The position numbers and the translations under genes were made by a program. Source: Lachnospiraceae bacterium (lineage in GTDB: Bacteria > Bacillota > Clostridia > Lachnospirales > Lachnospiraceae). Taken from it: DNA of 64,000 bases. A model generated the notes under the pieces. It did not search any database, had not been told where the DNA came from, and saw only the letters and a program-made list of their open reading frames with translations. Shown piece after piece: positions 46,733 to 56,779 of the stretch (the first letter of the stretch is position 1; every line of letters begins with the position of its first letter). The stretch is taken from positions 87,929 through 151,928 of the forward strand of contig SVFQ01000005.1 of assembly GCA_015056765.1 (NCBI GenBank), written 5' to 3'.

Positions 46733-47170
46733 ATGTTAATGCCAAAAAGAGTAAAACGTCGTAAACAGTTTCGTGGATCTATGGCAGGCAAGCCAACCAG
46801 AGGTACTCAGATTACTTACGGTGAATATGGTCTTGTAGCTCAGGATCCTTGTTGGATTAAATCTAACCAGATCGAAGCAGCCCGTGTTGCTATGACTCGT
46901 TATATCAAACGTGGTGGTCAGGTTTGGATCAAGATTTTCCCAGATAAACCAGTAACAGCTAAACCTGCTGAAACTCGTATGGGTTCCGGTAAGGGTGCTC
47001 TTGAATACTGGGTAGCAGTAGTTAAACCAGGACGTGTGTTATTCGAAATTGCTGGTGTTCCAGAAGAAACAGCAAGAGAAGCATTACGTCTCGCAATGCA
47101 TAAGCTTCCATGCAAATGCAAGATTGTCTCTAAAGCGGACTTGGAAGGCGGTGTAGCAAATGAAAACTAA
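46733..47170 (+). CDS. rplP: 50S ribosomal protein L16
   Basis: 145 aa (143 if the second ATG at 46739 is used). [20 protein letters not shown] and [19 protein letters not shown]. Supports A-site tRNA. 2 bases after rpsC. Confidence 0.97.
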   Translation: MLMPKRVKRRKQFRGSMAGKPTRGTQITYGEYGLVAQDPCWIKSNQIEAARVAMTRYIKRGGQVWIKIFPDKPVTAKPAETRMGSGKGALEYWVAVVKPGRVLFEIAGVPEETAREALRLAMHKLPCKCKIVSKADLEGGVANEN

Positions 47171-47360
47171 TAAGTTTGTAGAAGAATTAAATACAAAAAC
47201 TTCTGCAGAATTAGCGGAAGAACTCGTAGCTGCCAAAAAGGAACTTTTCAATTTGAGATTCCAGAATGCAACAAACCAGTTGGATAATACAGCAAGAATT
47301 CGTGAAGTAAGAAGAAACATTGCTCGTATTCAGACTGTCATGACACAGAAGGCAGAATAA
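47160..47360 (+). CDS. rpmC: 50S ribosomal protein L29
   Basis: 66 aa; overlaps rplP by 11 bases. [20 protein letters not shown] and [20 protein letters not shown]. Sits beside L23 at the exit. Confidence 0.96.
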   Translation: MKTNKFVEELNTKTSAELAEELVAAKKELFNLRFQNATNQLDNTARIREVRRNIARIQTVMTQKAE

Positions 47361-47399
47361 TAATTACAGGTTGCAAGGATCTGGAAAGGAGAAACTCTC

Positions 47400-47657
47400 G
47401 TGGAAGAAAGAAATTTAAGAAAAACACGTGTTGGCAAAGTTGTCAGCAATAAAATGGATAAGACGATTGTAGTTGCCATTCAGGATAACGTTAAGCATCC
47501 ACTTTACAAGAAAATCGTAAAGAGAACTGTAAAGTTCAAAGCACATGATGAGAATAATGAATGCAACATTGGCGATACCGTAAAGATTATGGAAACCAGA
47601 CCTCTTTCCAAAGATAAGAGATGGAGACTGGTAGGCATCGTTGAGAGAGCTAAATAA
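47400..47657 (+). CDS. rpsQ: 30S ribosomal protein S17
   Basis: 85 aa, GTG start after [35 protein letters not shown] identifies it. Primary 16S-binding protein. Confidence 0.96.
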   Translation: MEERNLRKTRVGKVVSNKMDKTIVVAIQDNVKHPLYKKIVKRTVKFKAHDENNECNIGDTVKIMETRPLSKDKRWRLVGIVERAK

Positions 47658-47684
47658 TTTAGCGCAGTCGAAAGGAGAAATAGC

Positions 47685-48053
47685 ATGGTTCAGCAGGAAA
47701 CCAGATTGAAGGTTGCTGATAACACAGGTGCAAAAGAACTTCTTTGCATCAGAGTTATGGGCGGCTCTACAAGAAGATATGCAAATATTGGTGATGTAAT
47801 CGTAGCTTCTGTTAAAGATGCAACACCAGGCGGCGTTGTTAAAAAAGGTGACGTAGTTAAAGCAGTAGTTGTACGTTCCGTAAAAGGCGCTCGTCGTAAA
47901 GACGGTTCTTATATCAGATTTGATGAGAACGCAGCTGTAATCATCAAAGATGATAAGACTCCAAGAGGAACCCGTATTTTTGGGCCGGTAGCAAGAGAAC
48001 TTCGTGAGAAACAGTTTATGAAGATCGTATCCCTTGCTCCAGAAGTATTGTAG
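47685..48053 (+). CDS. rplN: 50S ribosomal protein L14
   Basis: 122 aa. [20 protein letters not shown] and [17 protein letters not shown]. Subunit-interface protein; target of RsfS silencing in other bacteria. Confidence 0.97.
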   Translation: MVQQETRLKVADNTGAKELLCIRVMGGSTRRYANIGDVIVASVKDATPGGVVKKGDVVKAVVVRSVKGARRKDGSYIRFDENAAVIIKDDKTPRGTRIFGPVARELREKQFMKIVSLAPEVL

Positions 48054-48064
48054 GAGGTAGAGAT

Positions 48065-48379
48065 ATGGCAACAATGAAGATTAAAAAAGGCGACATGGTT
48101 CGCGTTATCGCCGGCAAATCTAAAGACAGCGAAGGCAAAGTAATCGCTGTTGATCACAAAAACAATAAAGTTACCGTTGAAGGTGTCAACATGGTAACAA
48201 AACATACCAAACCTTCTGTAGCAAATGCACAGGGCGGTATCATTCAGAAAGAAGCTCCAATTGACGCTTCCAATGTTATGTATCTGCATAAGGGCAAACC
48301 AACCAGAATTGGCTTCAAACTGGAAGGTGACAAAAAAGTCCGCTTCGCTAAATCTACAGGCGAGGTTGTTGATAAATAA
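48065..48379 (+). CDS. rplX: 50S ribosomal protein L24
   Basis: 104 aa. KOW motif IKKGDMVRVIAGKSKDSEGK near the start. Assembly initiator. 11 bases after rplN, with GGAGGTAG. Confidence 0.97.
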   Translation: MATMKIKKGDMVRVIAGKSKDSEGKVIAVDHKNNKVTVEGVNMVTKHTKPSVANAQGGIIQKEAPIDASNVMYLHKGKPTRIGFKLEGDKKVRFAKSTGEVVDK

Positions 48380-48401
48380 CAAGGAAGGAGGATAATTTTT
48401 C

Positions 48402-48941
48402 GTGAGCAGACTGAAAGACTTATACAAAGACGAAATCGTTGAAGCAATGACCAAGAAATTTGGTTATAAAAATATGATGGAAGTTCCTAAACTTGACAAA
48501 ATCGTCGTAAACATGGGCGTTGGTGAAGCTAAGGACAACCCAAAGGTTCTTGAAACTGCTGTAGCTGAACTTGAGACAATCACTGGTCAGCACGTAGTAA
48601 CTACCAAAGCTAAAAAATCCATCGCTAACTTCAAAATCAGAGAAGGACAGGCTATCGGATGCAAAGTTACACTTCGCGGCGATAAAATGTATGAATTCCT
48701 GGATAGACTTGTTAACTTAGCATTACCACGTGTACGTGACTTTAGAGGTGTTAATCCTAACGGATTTGACGGCAGAGGTAACTATGCACTTGGTATTAAA
48801 GAACAGATCATCTTCCCAGAGATCGAGTTCGATAAGATTGACAAAGTTAGAGGCATGGATGTTGTAATCGTAACAACTGCTAATACTGATGAAGAAGCAC
48901 GTGAGTTACTGACACTCTTCAACATGCCATTTGAAAAATAA
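48402..48941 (+). CDS. rplE: 50S ribosomal protein L5
   Basis: 179 aa, GTG start after [28 protein letters not shown] and [20 protein letters not shown]. 5S rRNA binder. Confidence 0.97.
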   Translation: MSRLKDLYKDEIVEAMTKKFGYKNMMEVPKLDKIVVNMGVGEAKDNPKVLETAVAELETITGQHVVTTKAKKSIANFKIREGQAIGCKVTLRGDKMYEFLDRLVNLALPRVRDFRGVNPNGFDGRGNYALGIKEQIIFPEIEFDKIDKVRGMDVVIVTTANTDEEARELLTLFNMPFEK

Positions 48942-48955
48942 CAGGAGGTAAATTC

Positions 48956-49141
48956 ATGGCTAAGACTTCTATGAAGGTTAAACAGCAGCGTAAACCTAAA
49001 TTCTCTACAAGAGCATATACTCGCTGCAAAATTTGTGGTCGTCCACATTCAGTTTTGAAAAAATACGGAATCTGCAGAATTTGCTTCCGTGAGTTAGCCT
49101 ACAAGGGAGAAATCCCAGGCGTTAGAAAAGCAAGCTGGTAG
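48956..49141 (+). CDS. rpsN: 30S ribosomal protein S14, zinc type
   Basis: 61 aa with four Cys (CKICG...CRICF), the short zinc-binding type Z form. [24 protein letters not shown] core is visible as [20 protein letters not shown] upstream. Confidence 0.97.
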   Translation: MAKTSMKVKQQRKPKFSTRAYTRCKICGRPHSVLKKYGICRICFRELAYKGEIPGVRKASW

Positions 49142-49153
49142 GAGGTAAAAATC

Positions 49154-49555
49154 ATGACAATGAGCGATCCAATTGCAGATATGCTTACAAGAATTCGTAA
49201 TGCAAATACTGCAAAACATGATACTGTAGATGTTCCATCTTCTAAAATGAAACTTGCTATTGCACAGATTCTTTTAGATGAAGGTTACATTAAGAAATTT
49301 GACATCGTTGATGATGGCGCATTCAAGAACATTCACATTACACTGAAGTATGGTGCAGATAAAAACGACAAGATTATCTCTGGTCTGAAAAAAATCTCTA
49401 AACCAGGTCTTCGTGTATACGCTGGTAAAGATCAGCTTCCTAAAGTTCTTGGCGGTTTGGGTATTGCAATCCTTTCCACAAACCACGGCATCATCACCGA
49501 CAAAAAAGCTCGTGAGCTTGGTGTCGGCGGCGAAGTTATGGCTTTCGTTTGGTAA
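49154..49555 (+). CDS. rpsH: 30S ribosomal protein S8
   Basis: 133 aa (131 from the second ATG at 49160). [19 protein letters not shown] and [20 protein letters not shown]. In other bacteria it represses the spc operon near rplE. Confidence 0.97.
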   Translation: MTMSDPIADMLTRIRNANTAKHDTVDVPSSKMKLAIAQILLDEGYIKKFDIVDDGAFKNIHITLKYGADKNDKIISGLKKISKPGLRVYAGKDQLPKVLGGLGIAILSTNHGIITDKKARELGVGGEVMAFVW

Positions 49556-49590
49556 TTTAAAAACCATTGAATTTTTAAGGAGGTACGGGC

Positions 49591-50133
49591 ATGTCACGTA
49601 TAGGAAGAATGCCAATCGCGATTCCAGCAGGTGTTACTGTTGAAGTTGCAGAAAATAATCAGGTGACTGTAAAAGGTCCAAAAGGAACTCTTTCCAGAGT
49701 TCTTCCATCTGAGATGGAAATTAAAGTTGAAGGCGCAGAAGTAACAGTATGCAGACCTAACGACTTAAAGAAGATGAAATCTCTTCACGGTTTAACCAGA
49801 ACACTGATCAACAACATGGTAATTGGTGTTACAGATGGTTATGAAAAGAAACTGGAAGTTAACGGTGTTGGTTACAAAGCAGCCAAAGCCGGCAAAGTTT
49901 TGACTTTATCTTTAGGCTATTCTCATCCAGTTGAAATGACTGATCCAGAAGGAATTGAAACAGTTCTTGAAGGTCAGAACATCATTATCGTTAAAGGTAT
50001 TGATAAAGAAAAAGTTGGTCAATTTGCGGCTGAAATCAGAGACAAGAGAAGACCTGAACCTTACAAAGGCAAAGGTATTAAGTATGCTGATGAAACTATC
50101 AGACGTAAAGTCGGTAAGACTGGTAAGAAGTAA
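49591..50133 (+). CDS. rplF: 50S ribosomal protein L6
   Basis: 180 aa. [18 protein letters not shown] and [19 protein letters not shown]. Near the sarcin-ricin loop. AAGGAGGTA upstream. Confidence 0.97.
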   Translation: MSRIGRMPIAIPAGVTVEVAENNQVTVKGPKGTLSRVLPSEMEIKVEGAEVTVCRPNDLKKMKSLHGLTRTLINNMVIGVTDGYEKKLEVNGVGYKAAKAGKVLTLSLGYSHPVEMTDPEGIETVLEGQNIIIVKGIDKEKVGQFAAEIRDKRRPEPYKGKGIKYADETIRRKVGKTGKK

Positions 50134-50154
50134 TAAGATAAGGAGAGTATAAAC

Positions 50155-50523
50155 ATGGTCAGAAAAGAATCTAGACAGGAAATTCGTGTTAAAAAACACC
50201 ATAGAATGCGCAACCGTATCAGCGGTACTACACAAAGACCACGTCTTTGCGTATTCAGAAGCAATAATCACATGTATGCTCAAATTATCGACGACACAGT
50301 TGGACAGACTTTGGTTTCTGCTTCTACTCTTGAAGAAGAAGTAAAAGGCAAGGTAGAGAAGACAAACAACGTTGAAGCAGCAGCATATTTAGGAACTGTA
50401 ATTGGTAAGAGAGCAGTTGAAAAAGGTATCAAGGAAGTAGTCTTTGATCGTGGCGGCTTTATATACCAGGGTAAAGTGGCAGCACTTGCTGACGCAGCCA
50501 GAGAAGCTGGCTTAGAATTCTAG
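50155..50523 (+). CDS. rplR: 50S ribosomal protein L18
   Basis: 122 aa. [18 protein letters not shown] and [20 protein letters not shown]. 5S rRNA binder with L5. Confidence 0.97.
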   Translation: MVRKESRQEIRVKKHHRMRNRISGTTQRPRLCVFRSNNHMYAQIIDDTVGQTLVSASTLEEEVKGKVEKTNNVEAAAYLGTVIGKRAVEKGIKEVVFDRGGFIYQGKVAALADAAREAGLEF

Positions 50524-50541
50524 GAAGGGAGAGAACATCAC

Positions 50542-51051
50542 ATGAGACATACAATCGTTGATACAACAGGTATGGAATTATCTGAAAAAGTTGTAACAAT
50601 CAAACGTGTTACTAAGGTTGTTAAGGGTGGTCGTAACTTCCGTTTCACAGCTTTAGTGGTTGTAGGTGACGGCAATGGTCACGTAGGCGCTGGTCTTGGT
50701 AAAGCAACTGAAATTCCTGACGCTATCCGTAAAGGAAAAGAGGATGCTATCAAGAACCTTATAAGCGTTGCACTTGATGAAAATCTTAGTGTTACACACG
50801 ACTATATTGGTAAATTCGGTTCTTCAGAAGTTCTTCTGAAGAGAGCACCAGAAGGTACTGGTATCATCGCAGGTGGTCCTGCTCGTATCGTTTGCGAACT
50901 TGCAGGTATCAAGAATATCCGTACAAAATCTCTGGGCTCTAACAACAAACAGAACGTCGTTTTGGCAGCTATCGCAGGCCTTAGCGAGCTGAAATCTCCT
51001 GAAGACGTAGCTAAGAACCGTGGCAAATCTGTAGAAGAAGTTACAGCATAA
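50542..51051 (+). CDS. rpsE: 30S ribosomal protein S5
   Basis: 169 aa. [40 protein letters not shown]. Fidelity and mRNA helicase role. No spectinomycin-type change is evident in the KGGRNF loop. Confidence 0.97.
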   Translation: MRHTIVDTTGMELSEKVVTIKRVTKVVKGGRNFRFTALVVVGDGNGHVGAGLGKATEIPDAIRKGKEDAIKNLISVALDENLSVTHDYIGKFGSSEVLLKRAPEGTGIIAGGPARIVCELAGIKNIRTKSLGSNNKQNVVLAAIAGLSELKSPEDVAKNRGKSVEEVTA

Positions 51052-51089
51052 GCTAGGTAAGCTCGTATTAATCGAAAGGAGAAATAGTT

Positions 51090-51284
51090 ATGGCAGCAAA
51101 AGCTAATAAAACAATTAAAGTTACATTAGTAAAATCCCCTATCGGTGCTATTCCAAAGCAGCGTGCTACAATCGAAGCTCTTGGTCTTAAGAAGTTAAAC
51201 AAGACTGTAGAACTTCCAGATAACGATGCCGTTAGAGGTATGATTTTCAAAGTAAATCATTTAGTAAAAGTAGAAGAAGCTTAA
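51090..51284 (+). CDS. rpmD: 50S ribosomal protein L30
   Basis: 64 aa. [20 protein letters not shown] and [32 protein letters not shown] upstream. Confidence 0.96.
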   Translation: MAAKANKTIKVTLVKSPIGAIPKQRATIEALGLKKLNKTVELPDNDAVRGMIFKVNHLVKVEEA

Positions 51285-51298
51285 TAGGAGGTGCCGAA

Positions 51299-51739
51299 AT
51301 GGAATTATCAAATTTAAGACCAGCAGAAGGCTCCAAACAGAGCGATAACTTTAGAAGAGGCCGTGGACATGCGTCCGGTAACGGCAAGACCGCTGGTAAG
51401 GGCCACAAAGGTCAGAAAGCACGTTCCGGTGCACCAAGACCAGGTTTCGAAGGTGGTCAGATGCCTATTTACAGACGTCTGCCAAAACGTGGTTTCAAGA
51501 ATAGAAACGCAAAAGAAATCATTGGTATTAACGTAAGCGCTCTTGAAGTTTTCGATAATGGCGCAACTGTTGATGTAAATGCACTTATTGAAAAAGGAAT
51601 TGTTAAGAACCCACGCGATGGCGTTAAGGTTCTTGGAAACGGAGAACTTACTAAGAAACTCAATGTGAAAGTTGATGCGTTCTCTGCATCTGCTAAAGAA
51701 AAAATTGAGGCTCTTGGTGGAACAGCTGAGGTGATGTAA
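51299..51739 (+). CDS. rplO: 50S ribosomal protein L15
   Basis: 146 aa. [20 protein letters not shown] and [18 protein letters not shown]. Late assembly protein. Its TAA shares a base with the secY ATG, so the two are coupled. Confidence 0.97.
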   Translation: MELSNLRPAEGSKQSDNFRRGRGHASGNGKTAGKGHKGQKARSGAPRPGFEGGQMPIYRRLPKRGFKNRNAKEIIGINVSALEVFDNGATVDVNALIEKGIVKNPRDGVKVLGNGELTKKLNVKVDAFSASAKEKIEALGGTAEVM

Positions 51740-53058
51740 TGCTTACAACACTTAAAAATGCATTTAAGGTAAAAGATATTAGACAACGTATTTTGTTTAC
51801 TTTCTTAATGCTTGTTGTAATCCGTGTCGCTTCTCAGATCCCGGTTCCAGGTGTTAATAGAGAGTATTTTAGCTCTTGGTTTGCAGCACAGACTGGTGAC
51901 GCATTTGACTTGTTCAATGCGTTCACCGGTGGATCTTTCTTAAATATGTCAATCATTGCATTGAACATTACACCTTACATTACATCTTCCATTATCATCC
52001 AGCTTTTAACTATTGCTATTCCGAAGTTGGAAGAGATGCAGAGAGATGGGGAAGAGGGAAGAAAGAAACTTGTAGCTATTACAAGATACGTCACAGTAGT
52101 ACTTTCTATCATTGAATCCGGCGCTATGGCCATCGGCTTTGGTCGTCAAGGATTACTGGAAACCTATGATGGATTCCATGTATTCACAGTCATTACTGCA
52201 TTAACCGCTGGTTCTGCATTTTTGATGTGGATTGGTGAGAGAATCACCGAAAAGGGTATTGGAAATGGTATTTCCATCGTCCTTACAATTAATATTATTT
52301 CTCGTTTACCAGCTGAAATGAATGCTCTTATGAAGCAGTTCGTACTCAGCCAGAATAATATTGCAAAGGGTGTAGTTGTAGCAATTATCATCTTTACAAT
52401 CATCGTTGCGATGATTGTTATGGTAATCCTGCTGAACGCAGCCGTTAGAAAAATTCCTGTACAGTACGCTAAAAAAGTACAGGGAAGAAAAATGATGGGC
52501 GGAAATGCTCAGACTATTCCGTTGAAAGTGAATACCTCCGGTGTTATCCCGGTTATCTTCGCTTCCTCCATCTTACAGACTCCACTGATTATTTGCTCTC
52601 TACTTGGTGTAGATGGCGGTACATCTTTCTGGGGTAAGGTACTTAAGGGACTTAGTTCCAGCAACTGGTGTAAGCCAAGCGAACCGATTTATTCCATTGG
52701 TTTGTTGGTATACGTCTTACTGGTTATCTTCTTTGCTTATTTCTATACTTCCATCACCTTTAATCCGATTGAAGTAGCAGAAAATATGAAGAAACAGGGT
52801 GGTTTCATTCCTGGAATCAGACCTGGTAAACCAACCAGCGATTATCTTACAAAAATCTTAAACTACATTATTTTCATTGGCGCATGTGGTCTTACTATCG
52901 TATGCGTAGCACCATTCTTCTTTAGTGGAGTATTTGGTGCAAACGTATCTTTCGGTGGCACAAGCCTTATCATTATTGTTTCTGTAATCGTTGAAACATT
53001 AAAACAGGTTGAATCTCGCATGCTCGTGAGAAACTATAAAGGTTTTTTGAATGATTAA
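51739..53058 (+). CDS. secY: preprotein translocase subunit SecY
   Basis: 439 aa, ten predicted helices; opens RILFTFLMLVVIRVASQIPV. ISALNITPYITSSIIIQLL-type helix 2 reads IALNITPYITSSIIIQLLTI; pore and plug region intact; PVIFASSILQTPL and VAENMKKQGGFIPGIRPG conserved. Channel of the Sec pathway with SecE here at 16.0 kb. Confidence 0.97.
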   Translation: MLTTLKNAFKVKDIRQRILFTFLMLVVIRVASQIPVPGVNREYFSSWFAAQTGDAFDLFNAFTGGSFLNMSIIALNITPYITSSIIIQLLTIAIPKLEEMQRDGEEGRKKLVAITRYVTVVLSIIESGAMAIGFGRQGLLETYDGFHVFTVITALTAGSAFLMWIGERITEKGIGNGISIVLTINIISRLPAEMNALMKQFVLSQNNIAKGVVVAIIIFTIIVAMIVMVILLNAAVRKIPVQYAKKVQGRKMMGGNAQTIPLKVNTSGVIPVIFASSILQTPLIICSLLGVDGGTSFWGKVLKGLSSSNWCKPSEPIYSIGLLVYVLLVIFFAYFYTSITFNPIEVAENMKKQGGFIPGIRPGKPTSDYLTKILNYIIFIGACGLTIVCVAPFFFSGVFGANVSFGGTSLIIIVSVIVETLKQVESRMLVRNYKGFLND

Positions 53059-53083
53059 TGCAATGTTGCAATAAGTGAATGAG

Positions 53084-53130
53084 CAGTTTGAATGGGATGG
53101 AACGTGTTAGACGAGCCATCCCTTAAACTG
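53084..53130 (+). other. long hairpin in the secY-adk gap
   Basis: CAGTTTGAATGGGATGG (53084-53100) pairs with CCATCCCTTAAACTG (53116-53130) with two single-base bulges. No T-run; may protect or process the mRNA or regulate adk. Confidence 0.5.
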
Positions 53131-53154
53131 TCTTAAAAGGGAATAGGAGAAACT

Positions 53155-53796
53155 ATGAAAATTATTATGTTAGGTGCCCCTGGCGCTGGTAAAGGTACTC
53201 AGGCGAAAATGATCGCAGAACAGTACAAAATCCCACATATCTCTACAGGAGATATCTTTAGAGCTAATATCAAAAACAACACAGAACTTGGTCAGGAAGC
53301 AAAAAGCTACATGGACAAAGGCCAGCTAGTTCCTGATGAGCTCACTGTTAAAATCTTATTAGATCGTGTTGCACAGGATGATTGTGCAAATGGTTATGTT
53401 CTGGATGGTTTTCCACGTACCATTCCACAGGCAGAAGTGCTTGAGCAGGAACTTAACAAATTGAACGATAAAATAGATTATGCAATTAACGTTGAAGTAC
53501 CGGATGAGAACATCGTAAAGAGAATGTCCGGTAGACGTGCATGCTTAAACTGTGGAGCAACTTATCACATTGAGCATATTCCTCCGAAACAGGAAGGCAT
53601 CTGTGATAAATGTGGCGAAAAACTTGTCCTTAGAGATGATGACAAGGAAGAAACAGTAAAGAACAGATTGAACGTATATCACGAACAGACACAGCCACTT
53701 ATCGACTTCTATACAGCTAGAGGGGTGCTGAAGACAGTAGATGGAACTGTAGATATGAAAGAAGTATTTAAAGCTATTACTTCTATCCTGGGCTAA
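53155..53796 (+). CDS. adk: adenylate kinase, zinc-lid type
   Basis: 213 aa. Makes 2 ADP from ATP and AMP. P-loop GAPGAGKGTQ at residues 7-16, DGFPRTIPQAE, and a lid with four Cys (CLNCG...CDKCG) that binds zinc. Cotranscribed between secY and map as usual in Firmicutes. Confidence 0.97.
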   Translation: MKIIMLGAPGAGKGTQAKMIAEQYKIPHISTGDIFRANIKNNTELGQEAKSYMDKGQLVPDELTVKILLDRVAQDDCANGYVLDGFPRTIPQAEVLEQELNKLNDKIDYAINVEVPDENIVKRMSGRRACLNCGATYHIEHIPPKQEGICDKCGEKLVLRDDDKEETVKNRLNVYHEQTQPLIDFYTARGVLKTVDGTVDMKEVFKAITSILG

Positions 53797-53813
53797 TTAA
53801 CGAGGAAAGAATT

Positions 53814-54578
53814 ATGGCAGTTACAGTGAAATCTGAGCGTGAGATTGCATTGATGCGTGAATCTTGCCGACTACTGGAAATCGTTCACGAGGAAATGGGC
53901 AAAATCATAAAGCCCGGAATCACCACATGGGAGATTGATGAGTTTGGCGAAAAGCTCATCAGAGAATTGGGAGGCATACCGAACTTTAAGAATTATAATG
54001 GCTTCCCGGCCTCCATATGTGTATCCGTTAACGATGAAGTAGTACACGGAATTCCAAGTAAAGAAAAAGTTTTGATGGATGGAGACATCGTAAGTCTGGA
54101 TGCTGGGCTGATTTATCATGGATACCATTCAGATGCGGCCAGAACCCATGCTGTGGGCTCTGTTACAGCTGAGGCGCAGAAACTTATAGATGTCACGAAA
54201 CAAAGCTTTTTTGAGGGCATTAAGATGGCTAGAGCGGGTAATCATTTACATGACATCTCCAATGCCATCGATGACTATGTAAGCCAGTTTGGTTACGGTA
54301 TCGTAAGAGACCTGGTTGGACATGGAATCGGAACTCATTTACATGAAGATCCACAGATTCCGAATTTCAGACAAAAGAAAAAAGGAATTTTATTAGTCCC
54401 TGGTATGACATTTGCCATTGAACCCATGATCAACATGGGAAGAGCAGATGTAGAATGGGCGGCAGATAATTGGACAGTATTAACAGAAGATGGAAGCTTA
54501 TCCGCACACTATGAAAACACAATCTTGATTACAGAGGGTGAGCCTGAAATCCTAACGCTTACGAAAGAGGATAGATAA
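53814..54578 (+). CDS. map: methionine aminopeptidase, type I
   Basis: 254 aa. Removes initiator Met. Metal ligands: Asp in SLDAGLIYHGYHSDAARTH (two), His in GHGIGTHLHEDP, Glu in FAIEPMINMG and a terminal Glu in the YENTILITEGE stretch. No N-terminal SH3/zinc extension. Confidence 0.96.
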   Translation: MAVTVKSEREIALMRESCRLLEIVHEEMGKIIKPGITTWEIDEFGEKLIRELGGIPNFKNYNGFPASICVSVNDEVVHGIPSKEKVLMDGDIVSLDAGLIYHGYHSDAARTHAVGSVTAEAQKLIDVTKQSFFEGIKMARAGNHLHDISNAIDDYVSQFGYGIVRDLVGHGIGTHLHEDPQIPNFRQKKKGILLVPGMTFAIEPMINMGRADVEWAADNWTVLTEDGSLSAHYENTILITEGEPEILTLTKEDR

Positions 54579-54797
54579 ATGTCAAAAGCAGATGTAATTG
54601 AAATTGAAGGAACCGTAATTGAAAAATTACCAAACACCATGTTCCAGGTTGAACTGGAAAATGGACACAAAGTTCTGGCCCACATCAGTGGTAAGCTTAG
54701 ACAGAACTTCATTCGAATCTTACCGGGAGATAAAGTTACATTGGAACTTTCCCCATACGATTTGACCAAAGGTAGAATCATCTGGAGAGACAAATAA
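54579..54797 (+). CDS. infA: translation initiation factor IF-1
   Basis: 72 aa, starts directly after the map stop. [20 protein letters not shown] and [20 protein letters not shown] are the S1/OB-fold signature. The KOW-type gene often found between map and infA in related genomes is absent. Confidence 0.97.
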   Translation: MSKADVIEIEGTVIEKLPNTMFQVELENGHKVLAHISGKLRQNFIRILPGDKVTLELSPYDLTKGRIIWRDK

Positions 54798-54867
54798 AAT
54801 AGTACTTGCCAGTGGTTAATATTTATGTTACAATGTAGAACGGTCTTTTTGGAAAGGAGGGTTTAAC

Positions 54868-54981
54868 ATGAAGGTTAGATCATCAGTGAAACCGATTTGC
54901 GAAAAGTGCAAAGTTATTAAGAGAAAAGGCAAAATCAGAATTATTTGTGAAAATCCAAAGCATAAACAGGTTCAGGGCTAA
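54868..54981 (+). CDS. rpmJ: 50S ribosomal protein L36
   Basis: 37 aa: [20 protein letters not shown], then [17 protein letters not shown]. Cys-Cys-Cys-His zinc knuckle. GGAAAGGAGG precedes the ATG. Confidence 0.97.
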   Translation: MKVRSSVKPICEKCKVIKRKGKIRIICENPKHKQVQG

Positions 54982-55176
54982 TACCTCTGTTGGTTTATAT
55001 TTTACTTTTTGATACCGAAAGAAAGGTATTCGGAAAGATCGGATTAAACATGATTCCGATTGGGCATATGCCCCAGTCAATTAGTAACGGCATGATTTGC
55101 AAGAAAGCAAAATGCTAGTAAACAAGCACGAAAAGTGCGGTCGCGCACTGCGCGATGAAGAAATGGAGGAAAAAAC
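54982..55176 (+). promoter_or_regulatory. structured leader before rpsM
   Basis: 195 bases with several stems: ATACC/GGTAT, ATCGGA (55038-55043)/TCCGAT (55055-55060), GGGCATATGCCC (55062-55073), GCAC-GAAAA-GTGC, and TCGCGC-ACT-GCGCGA (55141-55155) ending 21 bases before the rpsM ATG. Position matches the S4-controlled alpha-operon leader of Escherichia coli; an S4 role is inference. Confidence 0.55.
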
Positions 55177-55545
55177 ATGGCTCGTATTTCAGGTGTAGAT
55201 TTACCTAGAGACAAACGTGTCGAAATCGGACTTACTTACATCTACGGTATTGGTAGAGTAAGCGCAAACAAAATTCTTGAGGCAGCTAAAGTTAATCCAG
55301 ACACTCGCTGCAGAGACTTAACAGACGAAGAAGTAAAGAAAATCAGTGAAGTAATCGACGCTGAGTACCTTGTAGAAGGTGATCTTCGTAGAGAAGTATC
55401 TCTTAACATTAAGAGACTTCAGGAAATTGGATGCTATCGTGGTATCCGTCACAGAAAAGGACTTCCAGTTCGTGGTCAGAAAACAAAGACCAATGCCAGA
55501 ACAAGAAAAGGTCCTAAGAAAACTGTTGCTAATAAGAAGAAATAA
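55177..55545 (+). CDS. rpsM: 30S ribosomal protein S13
   Basis: 122 aa. [20 protein letters not shown] and [20 protein letters not shown]. Contacts tRNA and the 50S bridge. ATGGAGG upstream. Confidence 0.97.
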   Translation: MARISGVDLPRDKRVEIGLTYIYGIGRVSANKILEAAKVNPDTRCRDLTDEEVKKISEVIDAEYLVEGDLRREVSLNIKRLQEIGCYRGIRHRKGLPVRGQKTKTNARTRKGPKKTVANKKK

Positions 55546-55616
55546 TTAGCAAAATAACATGAGATAAGCATATCCACGGGATGATGCTTGGTGAAAAGAA
55601 AGTAGGTTAGTTTAAC

Positions 55617-56012
55617 ATGGCAAAACAGGTAGCAAAAAAAGCAACAAAAAAACGTGTCAGAAAAAACGTTGAACGTGGACAGGCACATATTCAGGCATCT
55701 TTCAATAACACTATCGTTACTTTGACAGATACTGAAGGTAATGCTCTTAGCTGGGCAAGTGCCGGTGGTCTTGGTTTTAAAGGTTCAAGAAAATCTACTC
55801 CATATGCAGCACAGATGGCAGCAGAAACAGCTACAAAGGCAGCTTTACCACACGGCCTTAAATATGTAGATGTATTCGTAAAAGGTCCTGGTTCAGGACG
55901 TGAAGCAGCAATCCGTGCACTTCAGGCTACAGGTCTTGAAGTTGTCAGCATTTGTGATGTAACTCCTGTACCTCACAACGGATGCCGTCCACCAAAGCGT
56001 CGCCGCGTTTAA
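55617..56012 (+). CDS. rpsK: 30S ribosomal protein S11
   Basis: 131 aa. [20 protein letters not shown] and [18 protein letters not shown]. Platform protein. Confidence 0.97.
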   Translation: MAKQVAKKATKKRVRKNVERGQAHIQASFNNTIVTLTDTEGNALSWASAGGLGFKGSRKSTPYAAQMAAETATKAALPHGLKYVDVFVKGPGSGREAAIRALQATGLEVVSICDVTPVPHNGCRPPKRRRV

Positions 56013-56038
56013 TTTTGATACAAAAAGAATCGCAGGCA

Positions 56039-56111
56039 GCATCGTAAGATGCATTTTGAGTTGGATGAAAGTAGGAGAGTCCTACTGTAAACAATCATAG
56101 ACTTTGTCTAT
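56039..56111 (+). promoter_or_regulatory. three hairpins before rpsD
   Basis: GCATC-GTAA-GATGC, AGTAGG-AGAGT-CCTACT and ATAGAC-TTT-GTCTAT lie in series in the rpsK-rpsD gap. Possible S4 autoregulatory or processing region. Confidence 0.45.
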
Positions 56112-56131
56112 CAATAGAAAGGAGCCAAATA

Positions 56132-56725
56132 ATGGCAGTAGATAAAACACCTGTATTAAAAAGATGCAGATCCCTTGAATTAGATCCAGTATTCTTGGGT
56201 TATGACAAAAAATCTAATAGAAAATCTCCAAGAGCAGGCAAAAAAGTAAGTGAGTACGCTCTTCAGCTTCGCGCTAAACAGCAGGCTAAATTCATTTACG
56301 GTGTTCTTGAGAAACCTTTCAGAAACTACTATGAAAAAGCTGATATGATGAAAGGCCAGACTGGTGAAAACCTTATGGTTCTTCTTGAGAGAAGACTTGA
56401 CAGCGTAGTTTTCAGAATGGGCTTTGCTAGAACAAGAAGAGAAGCTAGACAGGTCGTAGACCACAAGCACATCCTTGTAAATGGTAAAGTAATCAACATT
56501 CCTTCCTACTTAATCAAAGCTGGGGATGTTATCGAAGTAAAAGAAAAAGCTAAAGAAATGCAGAGATACAAAGATATCCAGGAAGTAACAAATGGTAGAC
56601 TTGTTCCTGAATGGATGGATGTGGATCAGGATGCTATGAAGGGTACTATTAAAGCACTTCCTACCAGAGAAATGATCGACGTTCCTGTTGATGAAATGGC
56701 TATCGTCGAGTTGTATTCCAAATAA
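56132..56725 (+). CDS. rpsD: 30S ribosomal protein S4
   Basis: 197 aa. KKVSEYALQLRAKQQAKFIY, LERRLDSVVFRMGFARTRRE and the S4 domain ILVNGKVINIPSYLIKAGD. The N-terminal zinc Cys are lacking. Located inside the alpha operon, unlike in Bacillus subtilis. Confidence 0.97.
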   Translation: MAVDKTPVLKRCRSLELDPVFLGYDKKSNRKSPRAGKKVSEYALQLRAKQQAKFIYGVLEKPFRNYYEKADMMKGQTGENLMVLLERRLDSVVFRMGFARTRREARQVVDHKHILVNGKVINIPSYLIKAGDVIEVKEKAKEMQRYKDIQEVTNGRLVPEWMDVDQDAMKGTIKALPTREMIDVPVDEMAIVELYSK

Positions 56726-56779
56726 TCCGTGACGTAGTTCATAGATGACTACAGTCCTACACTAAGGAGGGTATTTGTA

